64,000 bases of DNA from assembly GCA_020310875.1 (NCBI GenBank), contig CM035408.1:149040907-149104906 (forward strand). The letters are read 5' to 3'. How positions within the stretch are numbered: position 1 is the stretch's first letter; every line of letters starts with the position of its first letter. This stretch comes from Ceratopteris richardii. Its lineage: Eukaryota; Streptophyta; Polypodiopsida; Polypodiales; Pteridaceae. The notes below the pieces were generated by a model, which was not told where the DNA came from, did no database searches, and worked only from the letters and a program-made list of their open reading frames with translations. Both the position numbers and the translations under genes were made by a program. This document shows positions 21,461 to 32,595 of the stretch, one piece after another.

Positions 21461-23650
21461 CTCTAGGCTATATATCAGCCAAGATTGGGCAGAAAGAAGT
21501 CGTTAGCCTATTAGATGAGAGACCTTGTGTAGGACCTAAAATGCACCCAATAAGACCAGTAGTTCCCATCTTAGCTCAACCCCTAAAGCCGGGAAGGATA
21601 CTGAGAACAATCCAAGTGTCCAAATGTATGTGAAATCATTACGATGGAATGGGAGAACCTTATGACCATATTGTAGAATTCAAACAAGTATTGTGAGCAG
21701 AGCAAGTGGATGACTTTTTCATGCAATATGAATCCTTTGGGCTAACCCTCACAGGAAGGACCTTCACTTGGTTCCAACCCTTGGACCCAAATCACTTTGG
21801 CAATATCAAACAATTTTTCCAAGAATTCATTGGAGAATTCACTAATCAAGGGATTAAGCATAATTCATCATCCTTAATCCATAGTTTCAAACAAGCTCCT
21901 AATGAAATAGTGAAAAATGTGGCTAGAAGATTTAATCAATATGTCGATCAATGTCCTCTGACAGAGAGACCTTCCCAGTAAAAAATGATATGCTTATTTC
22001 TAGATGGATTGACTAATGGAATGTTGAGGACCTTAGTATACATAAACACTGAGGCAATGTCTCCAAGAGTGCATGGATTTGGAAGACAATTTAGCAGACA
22101 ATCTTAAAAGTGCACAAAGTTCTGCTAGATCGGAGGATGCAAGGAGCAATGTGACTTCTATTTCAAGTAATGTGGAGGAACTAGCAGAGTTAGTAGCGAA
22201 AAAATTGGGATTACAAGGACAAAGGAACTACCAGAACCCCCCTTTGAGAGTATCAATGTTACAAAGATGTATGTTGTGCGGAGGAGATCACCCATCCCAT
22301 GTCTGCATGAGAGGAGGTTTAGGGGTTTCATAACATTACCCTTACAATAGGCAGTCAACTCAAGGAATCAACTTATACTATCACATTGAGCACCAACCAC
22401 AACACTTAGAACTACCCATTGAACAGGCAGCCAAGACCAATGGTACCACCTCAATATAGACATATGGATATCCTCCTAGGGAACAAGGTAGAGAAGCTCC
22501 GAGGTATAACTCTTACCCAAGATCACGGGTAACACCTAGACCATATGAACATGGAGGATATGGTCAACCACAACCTCTTCTAGGACAACAACTACCCCAT
22601 TCACAAAATGTAGTACCAGTAAAGTACACCCAATCGAAGGGAAACCTAGAAAGAGCCATAGTACCAACAACACCATTGACCAGTTCAAAGACAGCTTATG
22701 AGGGTTTCGATTAGAACCAAGGAGAGTATTACTCTTATGATGCAAGCCTAACAAAATATGACGAGGCTTATGATCAACAATACTATGGTTATGAGGGATA
22801 TGAAAATTCTTATGGATGGAGTATGCTAATCTCATGTACACAGCATTGAAGGCCCGAGCCCCAATTAGACCACCTGCTAGACCACCTGCCCCTAGAGGAC
22901 CATACTATAGGTGTGCAGGAGATCACTTTATAAGGGAATGCACTTTGCCATACAACCCACCACCCCCATGGTATGGGAAGGCTATTGTAATGACTGTGGC
23001 AAGGAACATTTGTGTAGAGATTGCCCTAAGAACCCCCAACAAGGTTCCCACCACTACAGTTATCAATGTGATAGAAGTGATCGAATCATCCGGAAGTGAT
23101 AAAGAATACACAGTGCCACTAAAGGCTATTACTCGAGCCCAAGCCAAGGGGAATGTGGTAAAAGAAATATTATCCAAGCCTGAGATGGATAAAAGTCTAG
23201 AACCCAAAATTCAGGTAGTCAAGGATTCAAAAGACCTAGAGGGAACTGACAAAACAAGGAAGACCCAAAGATGGAAGGCTAGGAGGGGAAAACTAAAGAA
23301 TAAATGGATGAAGAAGAAAATCAAAGATGAAAACAAGTGAAAGAAAGGAAGGAGCATCAAGAACAAGAGGCACGACGGACCTCTCATCAAACGATCAAAG
23401 AATCTAAGCCAATAGAGGTAGGATCAATTTTAGTAGACCCTATGCCAAAAGACTTGAACATGTGGTTGAAAGCTTATTAGTCTAGAATCAAGACAAGACC
23501 CAGTATAGAGCAGCATGAAAAACTCTATCCAAGAGGAGAGTTGGAAAAGGAAAGACTAGAAATGTGTAGAAAACTAATATAAATAGCTCAAATCACACTT
23601 GAACATACTAACCCAACCCTCCATGAGATAAGAATACCAGAAAACCAATT
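21461..23650 (+). pseudogene. gypsy G2 gag with three zinc knuckles
   Basis: Retrotrans_gag capsid region (FGLTLTGRTFTWFQPLDPNHF ... FIGEFTNQGI ... RRFNQYVDQCPLTERPSQ, 21,640-21,980). Then VEELAELVAKKLGLQ, knuckle 1 CMLCGGDHPSHVC (about 22,268), a Tyr/Gly/Pro-rich linker, knuckle 2 YRCAGDHFIREC (first Cys lost, about 22,905), and knuckle 3 CNDCGKEHLCRDC (about 22,990, in another frame). It closes with an ITRAQAK block and a Lys-rich tail near 23,340. The frame is shared with PR2 up to 21,981, with TGA at 21,631 and 21,694, and is then broken repeatedly. Confidence 0.88.
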
Positions 23651-24001
23651 CAAGGAATGCATGCATAAAAACAACTTAAAACCAGTAAGGGAACAACCAA
23701 AAAGAAGTAATTCGATGGTGGTGCACCACTGTGCACTCTCCTTCTCGAGAGCTCCACGATGATATCCTCGGAGTAGAAAACTGAGCTCCTAAGGCCGCAC
23801 AGAGTACCCTGCTAAGAAGTTTGTCTTCGTGCTCCCTGTGTACTTTGTTTTTCCTATGCATTCTGCAGAAATAAAGAATGATAAAGAATACCTGAGTGTA
23901 AGTATACAAACCATACCTCCCACCTGATGGGCATGTTACATCGTATACAAGAGACTTTGTAAGATCATGAATCAAGTAACCCCCATCAAGTGACAACAGT
24001 G

Positions 24002-24148
24002 TCAAAAGCTATCATGTGGTACAACTTTAGTCAAAGCATCTACAGCATTATCTCGAGTGTGAACCTTCTCAAGAATAATGCACTCAATGGCTAAGAAATC
24101 TCTAATGAAGTGATACCTCACCTCAATGTGCTTGGTCTTTGCATGATA
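24002..24148 (-). pseudogene. copia RNase H C-terminus (host of copia 4)
   Basis: The minus strand reads YHAKTKHIEVRYHFIRD ... HTRDNAVDALTKVVP, the last block of copia RNase H. It starts exactly at the outer edge of the copia 4 LTR, so copia 4 inserted into this older copia. The downstream 23,680-24,000 probably holds its 3' end and LTR, but no boundary is confirmed. Confidence 0.85.
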
Positions 24149-24377
24149 TGTTGGAGTTAGACGTCTGCGAAAGCACGCAAACAACACAAGGAAGAAGAAG
24201 AAGCTTGGAGCACAACACACAATACTAAATGTATTACTAGAGAATGTACAACGATAAGTAGCCCATTAGGGAAATAGGCATATATACAAGCCGAGGGAAA
24301 AAACCTCCTAAAAAGGGAAAAAAGTGCCCCAGCGGTCCTAGTGTGTTCACACACATCACTACCTAAATATATCAACA
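24149..24377 (-). repeat. 3' LTR of copia 4 (229 bp)
   Basis: On the minus strand it runs TGTTGATATA...CTAACTCCAACA, TG/CA bounded, after a purine-rich CAACGGGGATT tract and the RNase H end of copia 4. It contains a TATA-like TGTATATATGCC. Unusually short next to the other LTRs here. Confidence 0.8.
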
Positions 24378-27190
24378 AATCCCCGTTGGGAGTGATGCGG
24401 TGAACAAGGAGATGGCACTCATGTATAAGGACGTGCAAAGCTATGTGGAAATCACTCCAGAAAAGGAAGTAAACCTAAAGCTTTGCAGAAAGCTTCAAAC
24501 TTCTCCCTAGGCAGATCCTTTGTGAAAAGATCTGCAATGTTCACTGCGTGGGCACATATGCCAAGCTGATCTCCCCAGCAGAGAACCTCTCCCTGACATA
24601 ATGATAATGCACCTCAATGTGCATAGTGCGAGCATGGAACACAGGGTTCCTCGCAACTGCCAATGTGCTCTGACTGTCAGTGAAGATGGTGGTGGCAGAA
24701 GACTGACCAACACCCAAATCAACCATAAGGCATCTGAGGCACACACACTCAATAGTCGTTGTGAAAGCTACCCTATAATCAGCCTCACAATTGGAAGTGG
24801 CCATAGTAGGCTGCTTCTTGCTCAACCAAGATATACATGAGCTACCAAGCATGAAGCAAAAGCCACTAGTGGACACATGAGTGTCATAGAAACCAGCCCA
24901 ATCAGAGTCAGAAAAAGCATGCAAATCTAGCGGTAGTGATCCCCCCTTGGGATAAAACAACCCAAGTAGCCAAGTACCACTCAAGTAGCGAAAGATGCGC
25001 TTAACTGCCTACCAAGGCTTGACTCATGGGCAATGCAAAACCTGCTCATACGTGAGATAGCAAACTCAATATCTAGCCAAGTAACGAATAAGTAAATCAA
25101 GCATCCAACAGCTTGCTGATAGAGAATAGCATCAAATGCATCTCCAGCATCATGAAGACTCAGTCGTAAACCTGTCTCCATAGGAGTGGCAATAGGTTTA
25201 TAGTCTTCAATGCCAAAACATTGCAATAATGTTTCAATATATTTCGTTTGACACAAAGCCATTCCACCATCAACGTGCATAAACTGAATGCCCAAATAAT
25301 GATGCAAGTGCCCCAAATCAGACATCTCAAATGAGACATGTAAATCAGCCTTGAAATCAGCAATATGCTTCTCATGAGGATTAGCGAGCAGCATGTCATC
25401 AACATACACCACAATGATCAGAAGTACATGATTAGCACACTTGACATATAAGGTGCTTTCACTTGGACTGTTCTCAATAACCATGTGCAATCAGATAGGC
25501 ATGTATCTTTTCATACCAAGCACGTGGTGCTTGCTTTAAACCATATACTGCCTTCTTTAACCTGCACACCTGGTTTTCATGCCCTTTTTGCACAAAGCCA
25601 CGAGGCTAAAAAACATACACTTCTTCATGCAATTCACCATTCAAAAATGTTGTTTTAATGTCCAACTGAAGTACATTCCAACCATGATGAGCTGCAAGTG
25701 CACAGATGCTACGAACAGTAGTCATTCGGCAAGTAGGAGCAAAGGTTTCATCAAAATCAATGCCTCTTTCCTGCGCATAACCCTTTGCAACAAGCCTAGC
25801 CTTACACCTGTCAACTGTACCATCAGGTTTACACTTCAGCTTGTATACCCACTTAGTGTCAATGGCCTTCTTTCCAGGAGGCAAGTCACATAAAGACCAA
25901 GTACCATTCTTCATTATTGCATCATATTCAGATTGCATAGCACCCATCCAATTTTCTAAATTTTGTGCTTCATCAAACGAAATAGGCTCAGTCTCATCAC
26001 AAAGACTACATGCAGCCATAGCATAACAATCTGATGCAAAAGAGGCACTATGAGAGCCTGATCAAGTACGATATGACAAAGGTGCATCTAATTTGTTATC
26101 ACTCAAAGTCTACACCAGCCATTTTGGCATAGTTCTTGCCTGCTCAATATCAGCTCTTTCATCAATAAGTGCATCATGCAAATCTGCATCAGAAATGGAA
26201 TGATCTACATCATCACATGAAACTTGCAAAGGTTGAGAAGTTGCTTCATTAGGACTAGCACTAGATTGTCCACCTGTAAAAAGAGGAAGCAAAGTATCAT
26301 ACATGTCTTCGGAGCTAACAGATGTCTCCTTAGTACATGAACGTAATGGTTGAATAGCATCTTCCACAAAAACAACATCATGGCTAACCAGAATGCGTTT
26401 AGTCTATGGATGATACAAATGCTATCCTTTACTTTCAAAACTGTACCCAACAAAAATACATTTTACTACTTTATCATCCAATTTTCTACGATGTTATTCA
26501 GGCACTAATGCATATGCCAAACAACCAAAAACACACAGATGAGTAATAGATGGTTTGTTGTCATGCCAAGCCTCATATGGAGTGATATACTACAATGCTT
26601 TAGTGGGACACATGTTAAGTACATATGTTGCACACATGATAGCCTCAAGCCAAAAACTATGTGGTAAAGCCTGACTCTTGACCATACACCTCGCCATCTC
26701 CATGAGTGACATGTTCTTCCATTCATCAACTCCATTCTATTGAGGTGTATACAACACTATACATTGGTGTTTTATCCCACGTTCAGCTAGAAATGCATTA
26801 AAATAAGAAGACATATATTCCCCCCCTTGATCAGAACGGAGGGTGCCCATTTTACATGCTAACAAATTTTCAGCCAAAACCAAAAACTGTTTGAAGCACA
26901 TGAACACTTCGAACTTTGCTTTCAATGGATATACCCATGCATGCCTAGAAAAATCATCAATGAAAGTCACGGAGTAAAGATAATTTCCAAAAGAATGTGT
27001 CTACATAGGACCATAGACATCACTATGTACAAGCTGCAATTTCTGAGCAGCCGGAACTAAACCATCTTTTGGAAAGAATGAATGATGCATTTTGCCCAGA
27101 ATACACCCTTCACAAACATGTTTTCCAGGTGCCTCAAGTTTGGGCAAAGAGGACACCATTTCATATTTTTACAGGCGTAGCAAACTAGAA
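24378..27190 (-). pseudogene. copia 4 integrase-RT-RNase H
   Basis: Minus-strand copia pol. In sense order: finger remnant CEGCILGKMHH, integrase (D in LVHSDVYGP; D in LRSDQGGEY; Glu legible in NGVDEWKN), RT (TWSLCDLPPGKKAIDTKWVY, KARLVAKGYAQERGIDFDE, LYGLKQAPRAW-like block, catalytic YVDDM intact) and RNase H (SDSDWAGF, KQPTMATSNCEADY, TDSQSTLA, ARTMHIEVHYH). At least eight stop or frameshift lesions are spread over it. The 5' part ends abruptly at about 27,190 against gypsy gag, so the upstream portion is displaced or lost. The copia gag/PR at 32.6-33.8 kb could be its other half, split by the gypsy insertion; this is an inference. Confidence 0.9.
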
Positions 27191-29015
27191 AAATTCACCC
27201 ATGGGCCTGTGAAATGGAGTTCTTGTAAGGAATTAGACTTGAAGTCTAATCTCTCATTAGATTGGGCACTCTCTTGCTCCTCATAAATGAAAGGAATGTC
27301 TTGTGGGAATTGATCATACGCTTCATCCACAAGCTCAATGGGGGGAGGAGCTTCACTTTCCTTAGCCCATTTCTCTTCTTGAATCTCTCGTAGGAATTCT
27401 GGTGAATACCGATTCATAGAAGAAGAGGTGTCTGGCTCAATGGAGTTAGGCACATAAGCTTCCTGAGGGGGGATGCTTATTCTTTCACTTGTTTGTCCCT
27501 CTCTTGAGAAGTGGCTTCCTTGACAAATCTTGCAATTATGCTCTCTAATTTCTCCAACAATCCATAAAGGTGCAATTGTGTCTTAGCTGAGCAAGAGTAC
27601 TTCAAGAGGCAACTGGCTTCAAACATGGTCTAAGCCAATGCTACCATTTTAGCACAAATCTTGGTTCTTTCTATCTCTAGATCAGCTCTAGGCTAACATA
27701 TGTCATGATCTGTCACATTTGGCCTGTCTTGGATTCTGGTCTGATATGCCTTAAGCATCATGTCTATGTCCTCGGGAGTGGGGTCAGCTGATACTAATCC
27801 TACTCTAGGGGGTGGTGGAATTGTATGAGGTGGATTGGAAGGTGTCGGATTAGGTGGTGATAGGGATGAAGGTGGTTGTGGTATGTGAGAGTGTGTTTGA
27901 GAGGTGAGTTCAACAGTTTTGGATTTTGCTTCTCTTATGCTCTCTTCTAATTCGCTCTTCTTAGACCATTTTCTTTTCATCCTTTCCCGGATATCTTTCC
28001 AGGCTCTTGTCCGTTTGTTGGTTATGCTCTCAGTTTCACTAACCTTGGCACTCTTTTCTTGGCCTAAACCTTGGTTTTGTTGCAAAGCCTGAGCTCTCGT
28101 GACCACTTGCATTGGTGCAGTGGAAGTTACACTTCCTGTAGAGTCTACTACTAACCCAATAATGTTTATAGGAGTGATTTTTGGCATATTATTGGAGTTC
28201 TTTGCGCAATCTCATAAGAGATGCTCCTTTCCGCAATCTTGATAAAAGCCTTGAATTGTCACTAATTGGGGTTGTGTAGGGGCAGGCATTAGGCAATCAC
28301 AAATGAGGTGATCTCCCTGACATCGGTAGCATGGTCCTCTAGGAAATGGGGGTCTTACCTACCTAGGTTGAGTTCTAGGGTTGGGGTTCGCGTACATGAC
28401 ATTTGCATACTTTGGATCCCAACTAGGTTCACTCGGTTCATCACAATAATAGGACTCATTATGCTCAGGTGACTGCATGTAGTAAGCCGGGGGGCTATCA
28501 ACATGTGTAGAATTGAAACTATGATCACTAGGGTCATCTTTTGAGAGTAATGGAGTTACTAGCACTATAGCTCTATTTAGATTTTCTTCTATAGTTGCAT
28601 ACTTCACTGGAATCACATTAGCCAGAGCAGGGGGTTGTTGTGCTAGAACGGGTTGAGGTCTCTACTGCCCTTGATACAATGACTAATAGGGTTGTTGGGA
28701 CCTACCGTACTGCTGTGGTGGTTACTGGTTCTGGTATCTGCCTTGTTGTGTATATGGTTGAGGGTAATTTTTTCTGACAATTTATTTGTTATAAGGGCAG
28801 TCTTGTATAGTGTGGTTGGTGTATCTTTGCTCTATGGTGTAGTATTGGCTACTAGGATTCACTTGGGGTTGATCCATAATGGGACATACACTCGCCATAT
28901 GGTCACCTCGACAAGTATAGCACCACCTCACTAGGGTAAATCGGGGTATCTGTTTGCTTGAGACACCTAATTTCTGAGCTACCTTCTTTTCGAGTTCCTC
29001 AATAGACGTGGATCG
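27191..29015 (-). pseudogene. gypsy G3 gag C-terminal part, three zinc knuckles
   Basis: Minus-strand gag of the same gypsy family as G2 and G5. Starts IEELEKKVAQKLGVSS, then knuckle 1 CYTCRGDHMASVC (about 28,925), a Tyr/Gln/Pro-rich linker, knuckle 2 CYRCQGDHLICDC (about 28,340), knuckle 3 QDCGKEHLL*DC (first Cys lost, stop inside, about 28,240), VVTRAQALQQ, a Lys/Arg-rich stretch and a Pro-rich stretch, ending in a region like the gag-protease linker. Its capsid part is missing: the 5' edge is fused to copia gag at about 29,015. Stops are frequent. Confidence 0.87.
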
Positions 29016-29366
29016 CACTTGCAATTTTTGTGCCTTTGTATTGGTCTCATACAATGTGACCAAACAGTTCCAAGCCTCTTTCAGAGTCTTGACATCCTGT
29101 ATGTGCCCAATCATGCTATCCTATATGCTAACAGATAGCCAGTACATTACCTTTCATGCTCCTTGATTCCATTCCTCATATGCTCTTAACTGTTCTGTAG
29201 TCCGATTCCTATCTGGTAATTGTGGAGCATTTTCGTTCTCTCCTTCGATGTACTTCCAGTAGCCTTTTCCCATCAAGACATTCGTCATTCTGAATCTCGA
29301 AGCATGGAACTTATTCTTTTCCAGCTTATCGCCCATAAGCTGACTCATTCCATCTGCATTTGCCAT
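29016..29366 (-). pseudogene. copia gag N-terminus fused to gypsy gag
   Basis: ATG at 29,366 on the minus strand. Reads KFHASRFRMTNVLMGKGYW, an acidic linker, EEWNQGA, a stop, then HIQDVKTLKEAWNCLVTLYETNTKA, which is copia gag (UBN2-type) wording. At about 29,015 the text switches without a gap to gypsy gag. Upstream are its own primer-binding site and LTR (29,815-30,226). The rest of the copia is gone, so a deletion joined the two elements. Confidence 0.85.
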
Positions 29367-29801
29367 TTCTGCAGCAATTCACAACAGTGCAAAACACTAC
29401 AAGCAGCACTTCTTCTTGAACATTGTCGCACTATGACGTGACAGTTCGATCTCAGAAAAACACAGTTTTTGTGTATCAACAGTACACAGAATCGCTTGAG
29501 ATTCTGGATCTAGAATATATGAGTGTTGCTGAACACGGCGCAATTTACAGTTTCTGAAACTGACTTGGTTTTTTTTGTGGGCCCCACCTTGCGGGCTCAA
29601 AACAGAGGTCGAGATGGCTCCGAAACTTTGATCTGACAAAAACGAGTGACCCTAAAGGGATAATCCCAAAAACATTTTGAGGTCTTCTACCTTCACGCCG
29701 AGTTTCTAGCAAACAGAGGTCGTTTTTGAATCGCGTTTTCTCCACACCTTGTTGCGTACTCTTCACCATTGCCTTCTCCACAAGCTCTCTACAGCCACGC
29801 T

Positions 29802-29814
29802 GGATCTGATACCA
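29802..29814 (-). other. primer-binding site of the 30-kb copia
   Basis: TGGTATCAGATCC on the minus strand directly after the LTR end; complementary to initiator Met-tRNA apart from the last bases. Confidence 0.88.
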
Positions 29815-30226
29815 TGTCACGAGGAAGGAGATAAGGAAGATAGCTCACACACACACTCTCACAATCAAAGAGAAGCACACACTCAGATTGAGGCAAGGAA
29901 GAATGATCTTATTCTTCTTCTTCTTCTTCTTCTTCTTCTTCTTCTTCTTCTTCTTCTATTACATAAAAAGGAATGTATGAGAATGACCTAAAACAAGAAT
30001 ACAACAAGTGCAATATATAAAGACCAGTACATAAGGAAAAAACTAATGTCCATGAGTGAGTGAGCTGGCAAGAAATAAATGTGTCATCGCTCTCGATAGA
30101 TAAATCTAAGAAAGCTCAATAAAGTATCCCTGACATATATCGGCGTGACCACTATACATGTCAGAGAAACGAAAAACTGATACGTGTCATCCTGGATCAT
30201 CACATGTTGAGCTTGATATCTCAACA
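29815..30226 (-). repeat. 5' LTR of the 30-kb copia (412 bp)
   Basis: Minus strand TGTTGAGATATCAAGC...CTCGTGACA, followed by the primer-binding site. The (TTC)n microsatellite lies inside. Confidence 0.85.
29912..29957. repeat. (TTC)n microsatellite
   Basis: About 15 TTC units within the copia LTR. Confidence 0.97.
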
Positions 30227-30298
30227 TAACTTACTTCCAATACTCTGTGTTCTTAACATAAGCTAGGAATTGACTAAGAGAGTTAAGAGAATTTCCAA

Positions 30299-30514
30299 CC
30301 TCAAGTTCTTTGCCTTTTGAGTGCTAGTTGAGCTCGGGACATGCTCGCCCAAGCTCTGTGATCACCTTGCTAAGGTTGCTTGAATTCCTTTCCTGCGCCC
30401 GCGATCCTCAAGTTCTTTGCCTTTTGAGTGCTAGTTGAGCCTGGGACACGCTCACCCAAGCTCTGTGATCACCTTGCTAAGGTTGCTTGAAGTCCTTGCT
30501 TGCACACTCGATCC
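30299..30514. repeat. 107-bp tandem duplication
   Basis: Units at 30,299-30,405 and 30,406-30,514, both starting CCTCAAGTTCTTTGCC and running to GTTGCTTGAA. They differ at a handful of sites. Lies in the leader of the gypsy element whose LTR is at 31,960. Confidence 0.92.
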
Positions 30515-30954
30515 TGCAAATTTTACTAGTTAGAAATGGACTTGCCCACAATGGATTGACAAGCAGAAACAATCTTCAACATTCACTGAAAAGTACAGTC
30601 CCTTTGCTTTCCTTTTTGCCCAAAACAGTATTCTTACTCCCTAGTATCGATTGATGGTCAACCCAAAAACACCTATACTAGAACCTCACGTATTAATAAT
30701 ACAAAAAACCAGTTGATGTCCATGTAGGATTCTCAAGAAGCTTTCCAATGAAACAAAAATTGTAGCAAACGAAGTTCGTATGAAGAAGTTATAGCCAATC
30801 AAGTACTCAAGAGTCAAAACAGGTGAAACAGGCACTTAGGGATAACTCACAGTGTCTTCTAAGGCTTCTTTATGCTCTAATGACCCTCAATTTTGCAAAT
30901 TTTTAACCCAAAAATAAATTAAATTTCCTTTGCCCTAAAAATGTTGAATTTTCA

Positions 30955-31475
30955 TGTCAATCGCGATCGAGTGGTCTGTCAATCGCGATTGATGTGTCAG
31001 TCACGATCGACTAGTTAGTCGCGATTGAGAGGTCCGTCGTGGCTGTCCGTCGCAATTGATAGGTCAATCATGATTGACACGTGGCCCAAAAATTCTGTCA
31101 TTAATGTTCAAACAATCGTTGACTAAGTCGGTCATGATCGACTGGTCCGTCATGGCTGACGGTCGCGATTGATGGGTCAATCGTGATTGACACATCACCC
31201 GAAAATTCCATCAGTCGTGGTCAAACAATCGTTGACTGAGTCGGTCGCGATGGACAGGTCCATCGGGCTGTCAGTCACGATTGATGGGTCAATCGCGGTT
31301 GATGGGTTGGTCGCGATTAACACGTGGCATGTGAACATTCTGGCAGTTGTGGTCAATCAGTCGTGGACTCTATCGGTCACGATCGATGTGTCGGTCGCAA
31401 TTGACAGGTCCGTCGGGAGGTGTCCGTTGCCGTTTGTCAGTCGTGATTGATGTGTCAATCGTGATTGATAGAAAA
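30955..31475. repeat. hierarchical array of ~20-bp palindromic units
   Basis: About 20 variants of the self-complementary word GTCAATCGCGATTGAC (ends and centre vary, for example GTCAGTCACGATCGAC, GTCAATCGTGATTGAC), mostly about 20 bp apart. They sit within a larger unit of about 113-130 bp marked by CACGTGGC or CACATCAC at 31,078, 31,191 and 31,321. One more copy is near 31,573. On the minus strand this is the leader between the gypsy primer-binding site and gag. Confidence 0.93.
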
Positions 31476-31819
31476 TAAAGGCATTTCAAAATTTTAAACA
31501 CACTTTTAGGAAGCCCTAGGCCTACACATCATGTTTATGCACTTAGTTTAGCAAAATGGTCGATTTTTTTATCAGTCACGATTGACAAAAGTCAATGCCT
31601 TGGGACCTACACAATAAAAAATTTTACCTGCTGGAATTGATACAACTGCTGGGGGTGCTGATTCCTACAAAAAATCTCAGAAAACACACAAAAGTACAAG
31701 CACACAATCGCTCTCTTGCTCTCTCTCACACGTGAAATGAGGAGAATGAAATGGGAAGGGTGATATGACCAAAAATTGAAAATTTTTTGAAGGTTGAGAT
31801 GAAGGTGGGAGACGGTGAG

Positions 31820-31845
31820 GATGATGATGGTGATGATGATGGTGA
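31820..31845. repeat. (GAT)n/(GGT) microsatellite
   Basis: ATGATGATGGTGATGATGATGG; gives a poly-His run in one minus-strand frame, which is not a gene. Confidence 0.9.
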
Positions 31846-31937
31846 AGAAAATATATCAAAGTGAAGGAAATACCTATGACTCCAATGTCTCAACTCTACA
31901 TCTTACGTTCACACGCTCGTCCTCAAAGCTCAATCAC

Positions 31938-31951
31938 TGGCAACGGCACCA
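31938..31951 (-). other. Athila-type gypsy primer-binding site
   Basis: TGGTGCCGTTGCCA on the minus strand, starting 8 bases inside the 5' LTR. One base differs from the TGGCGCCGTTGCC site typical of plant Athila/Tat elements. Confidence 0.8.
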
Positions 31952-31959
31952 AAATTTGG

Positions 31960-32595
31960 TGTAGCTCAGTGATGAGTAGCACCTCCTTTAATGTCAATCC
32001 TAGAAGACGTGAGGATGGTATGAAGACCTTGAACAAGTGATGGCACAAGTGTGTGAGTGAGAAGCACACAAGCATGCATACACATACACACACATGCACA
32101 CATAAGGTAAGAATAAGGAGAGAAACAATGGAGTTCTTTAGAATACTCAAAAAGTCTCATATACTAGCTCAAATCACTAACAAGCTAACCCCAAAAATGA
32201 ACTCTCTAGCTCTTTTTATAGTTTTTTATTAGCTTTGGTCCTGTCCAAACCTAGTGTTTGGCCTAATTAAAAATTAGGTTCCTAGGCTATTTCGGAGGCC
32301 CAAATGAGCTCTAAAAATTATGAAAAATGGTACGTACATACTTCTAATACTCCTCAAGCTTGAGGACTCCTCAGCTTAAACAAAATGGAGTCAAATCTAC
32401 CAGAAATGATATTTACAATGTTCATGAAGTGATGGAAATCGTTGTTACAAAGAGGTTAAGTCGGGAAAAATTTGAATGGCCTACTTGCCGGATCTTCGTT
32501 GACTTCCTTGCCTACTTGTTCCTTCTCTCTACTCTAACTCCCTTCGTTGGCTTCCCTATCGTGTAGGTCTTTGAGTGCCCTTACTGCTATCAACA
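31960..32595 (-). repeat. gypsy 5' LTR (copy C, 636 bp)
   Basis: Minus strand TGTTGATAGC...CTGAGCTACA. TATA-like TATAAAAA at 32,213-32,220. Homologous to the LTRs at 44,642-45,306 and 52,823-53,526. Its outer edge lies inside copia protease coding sequence, so this gypsy inserted there. Confidence 0.9.

Noticed and set aside
30955..31475. CRISPR array
   Set aside because: Units are palindromic and diverged, there are no uniform spacers, and the context is a plant retrotransposon leader.
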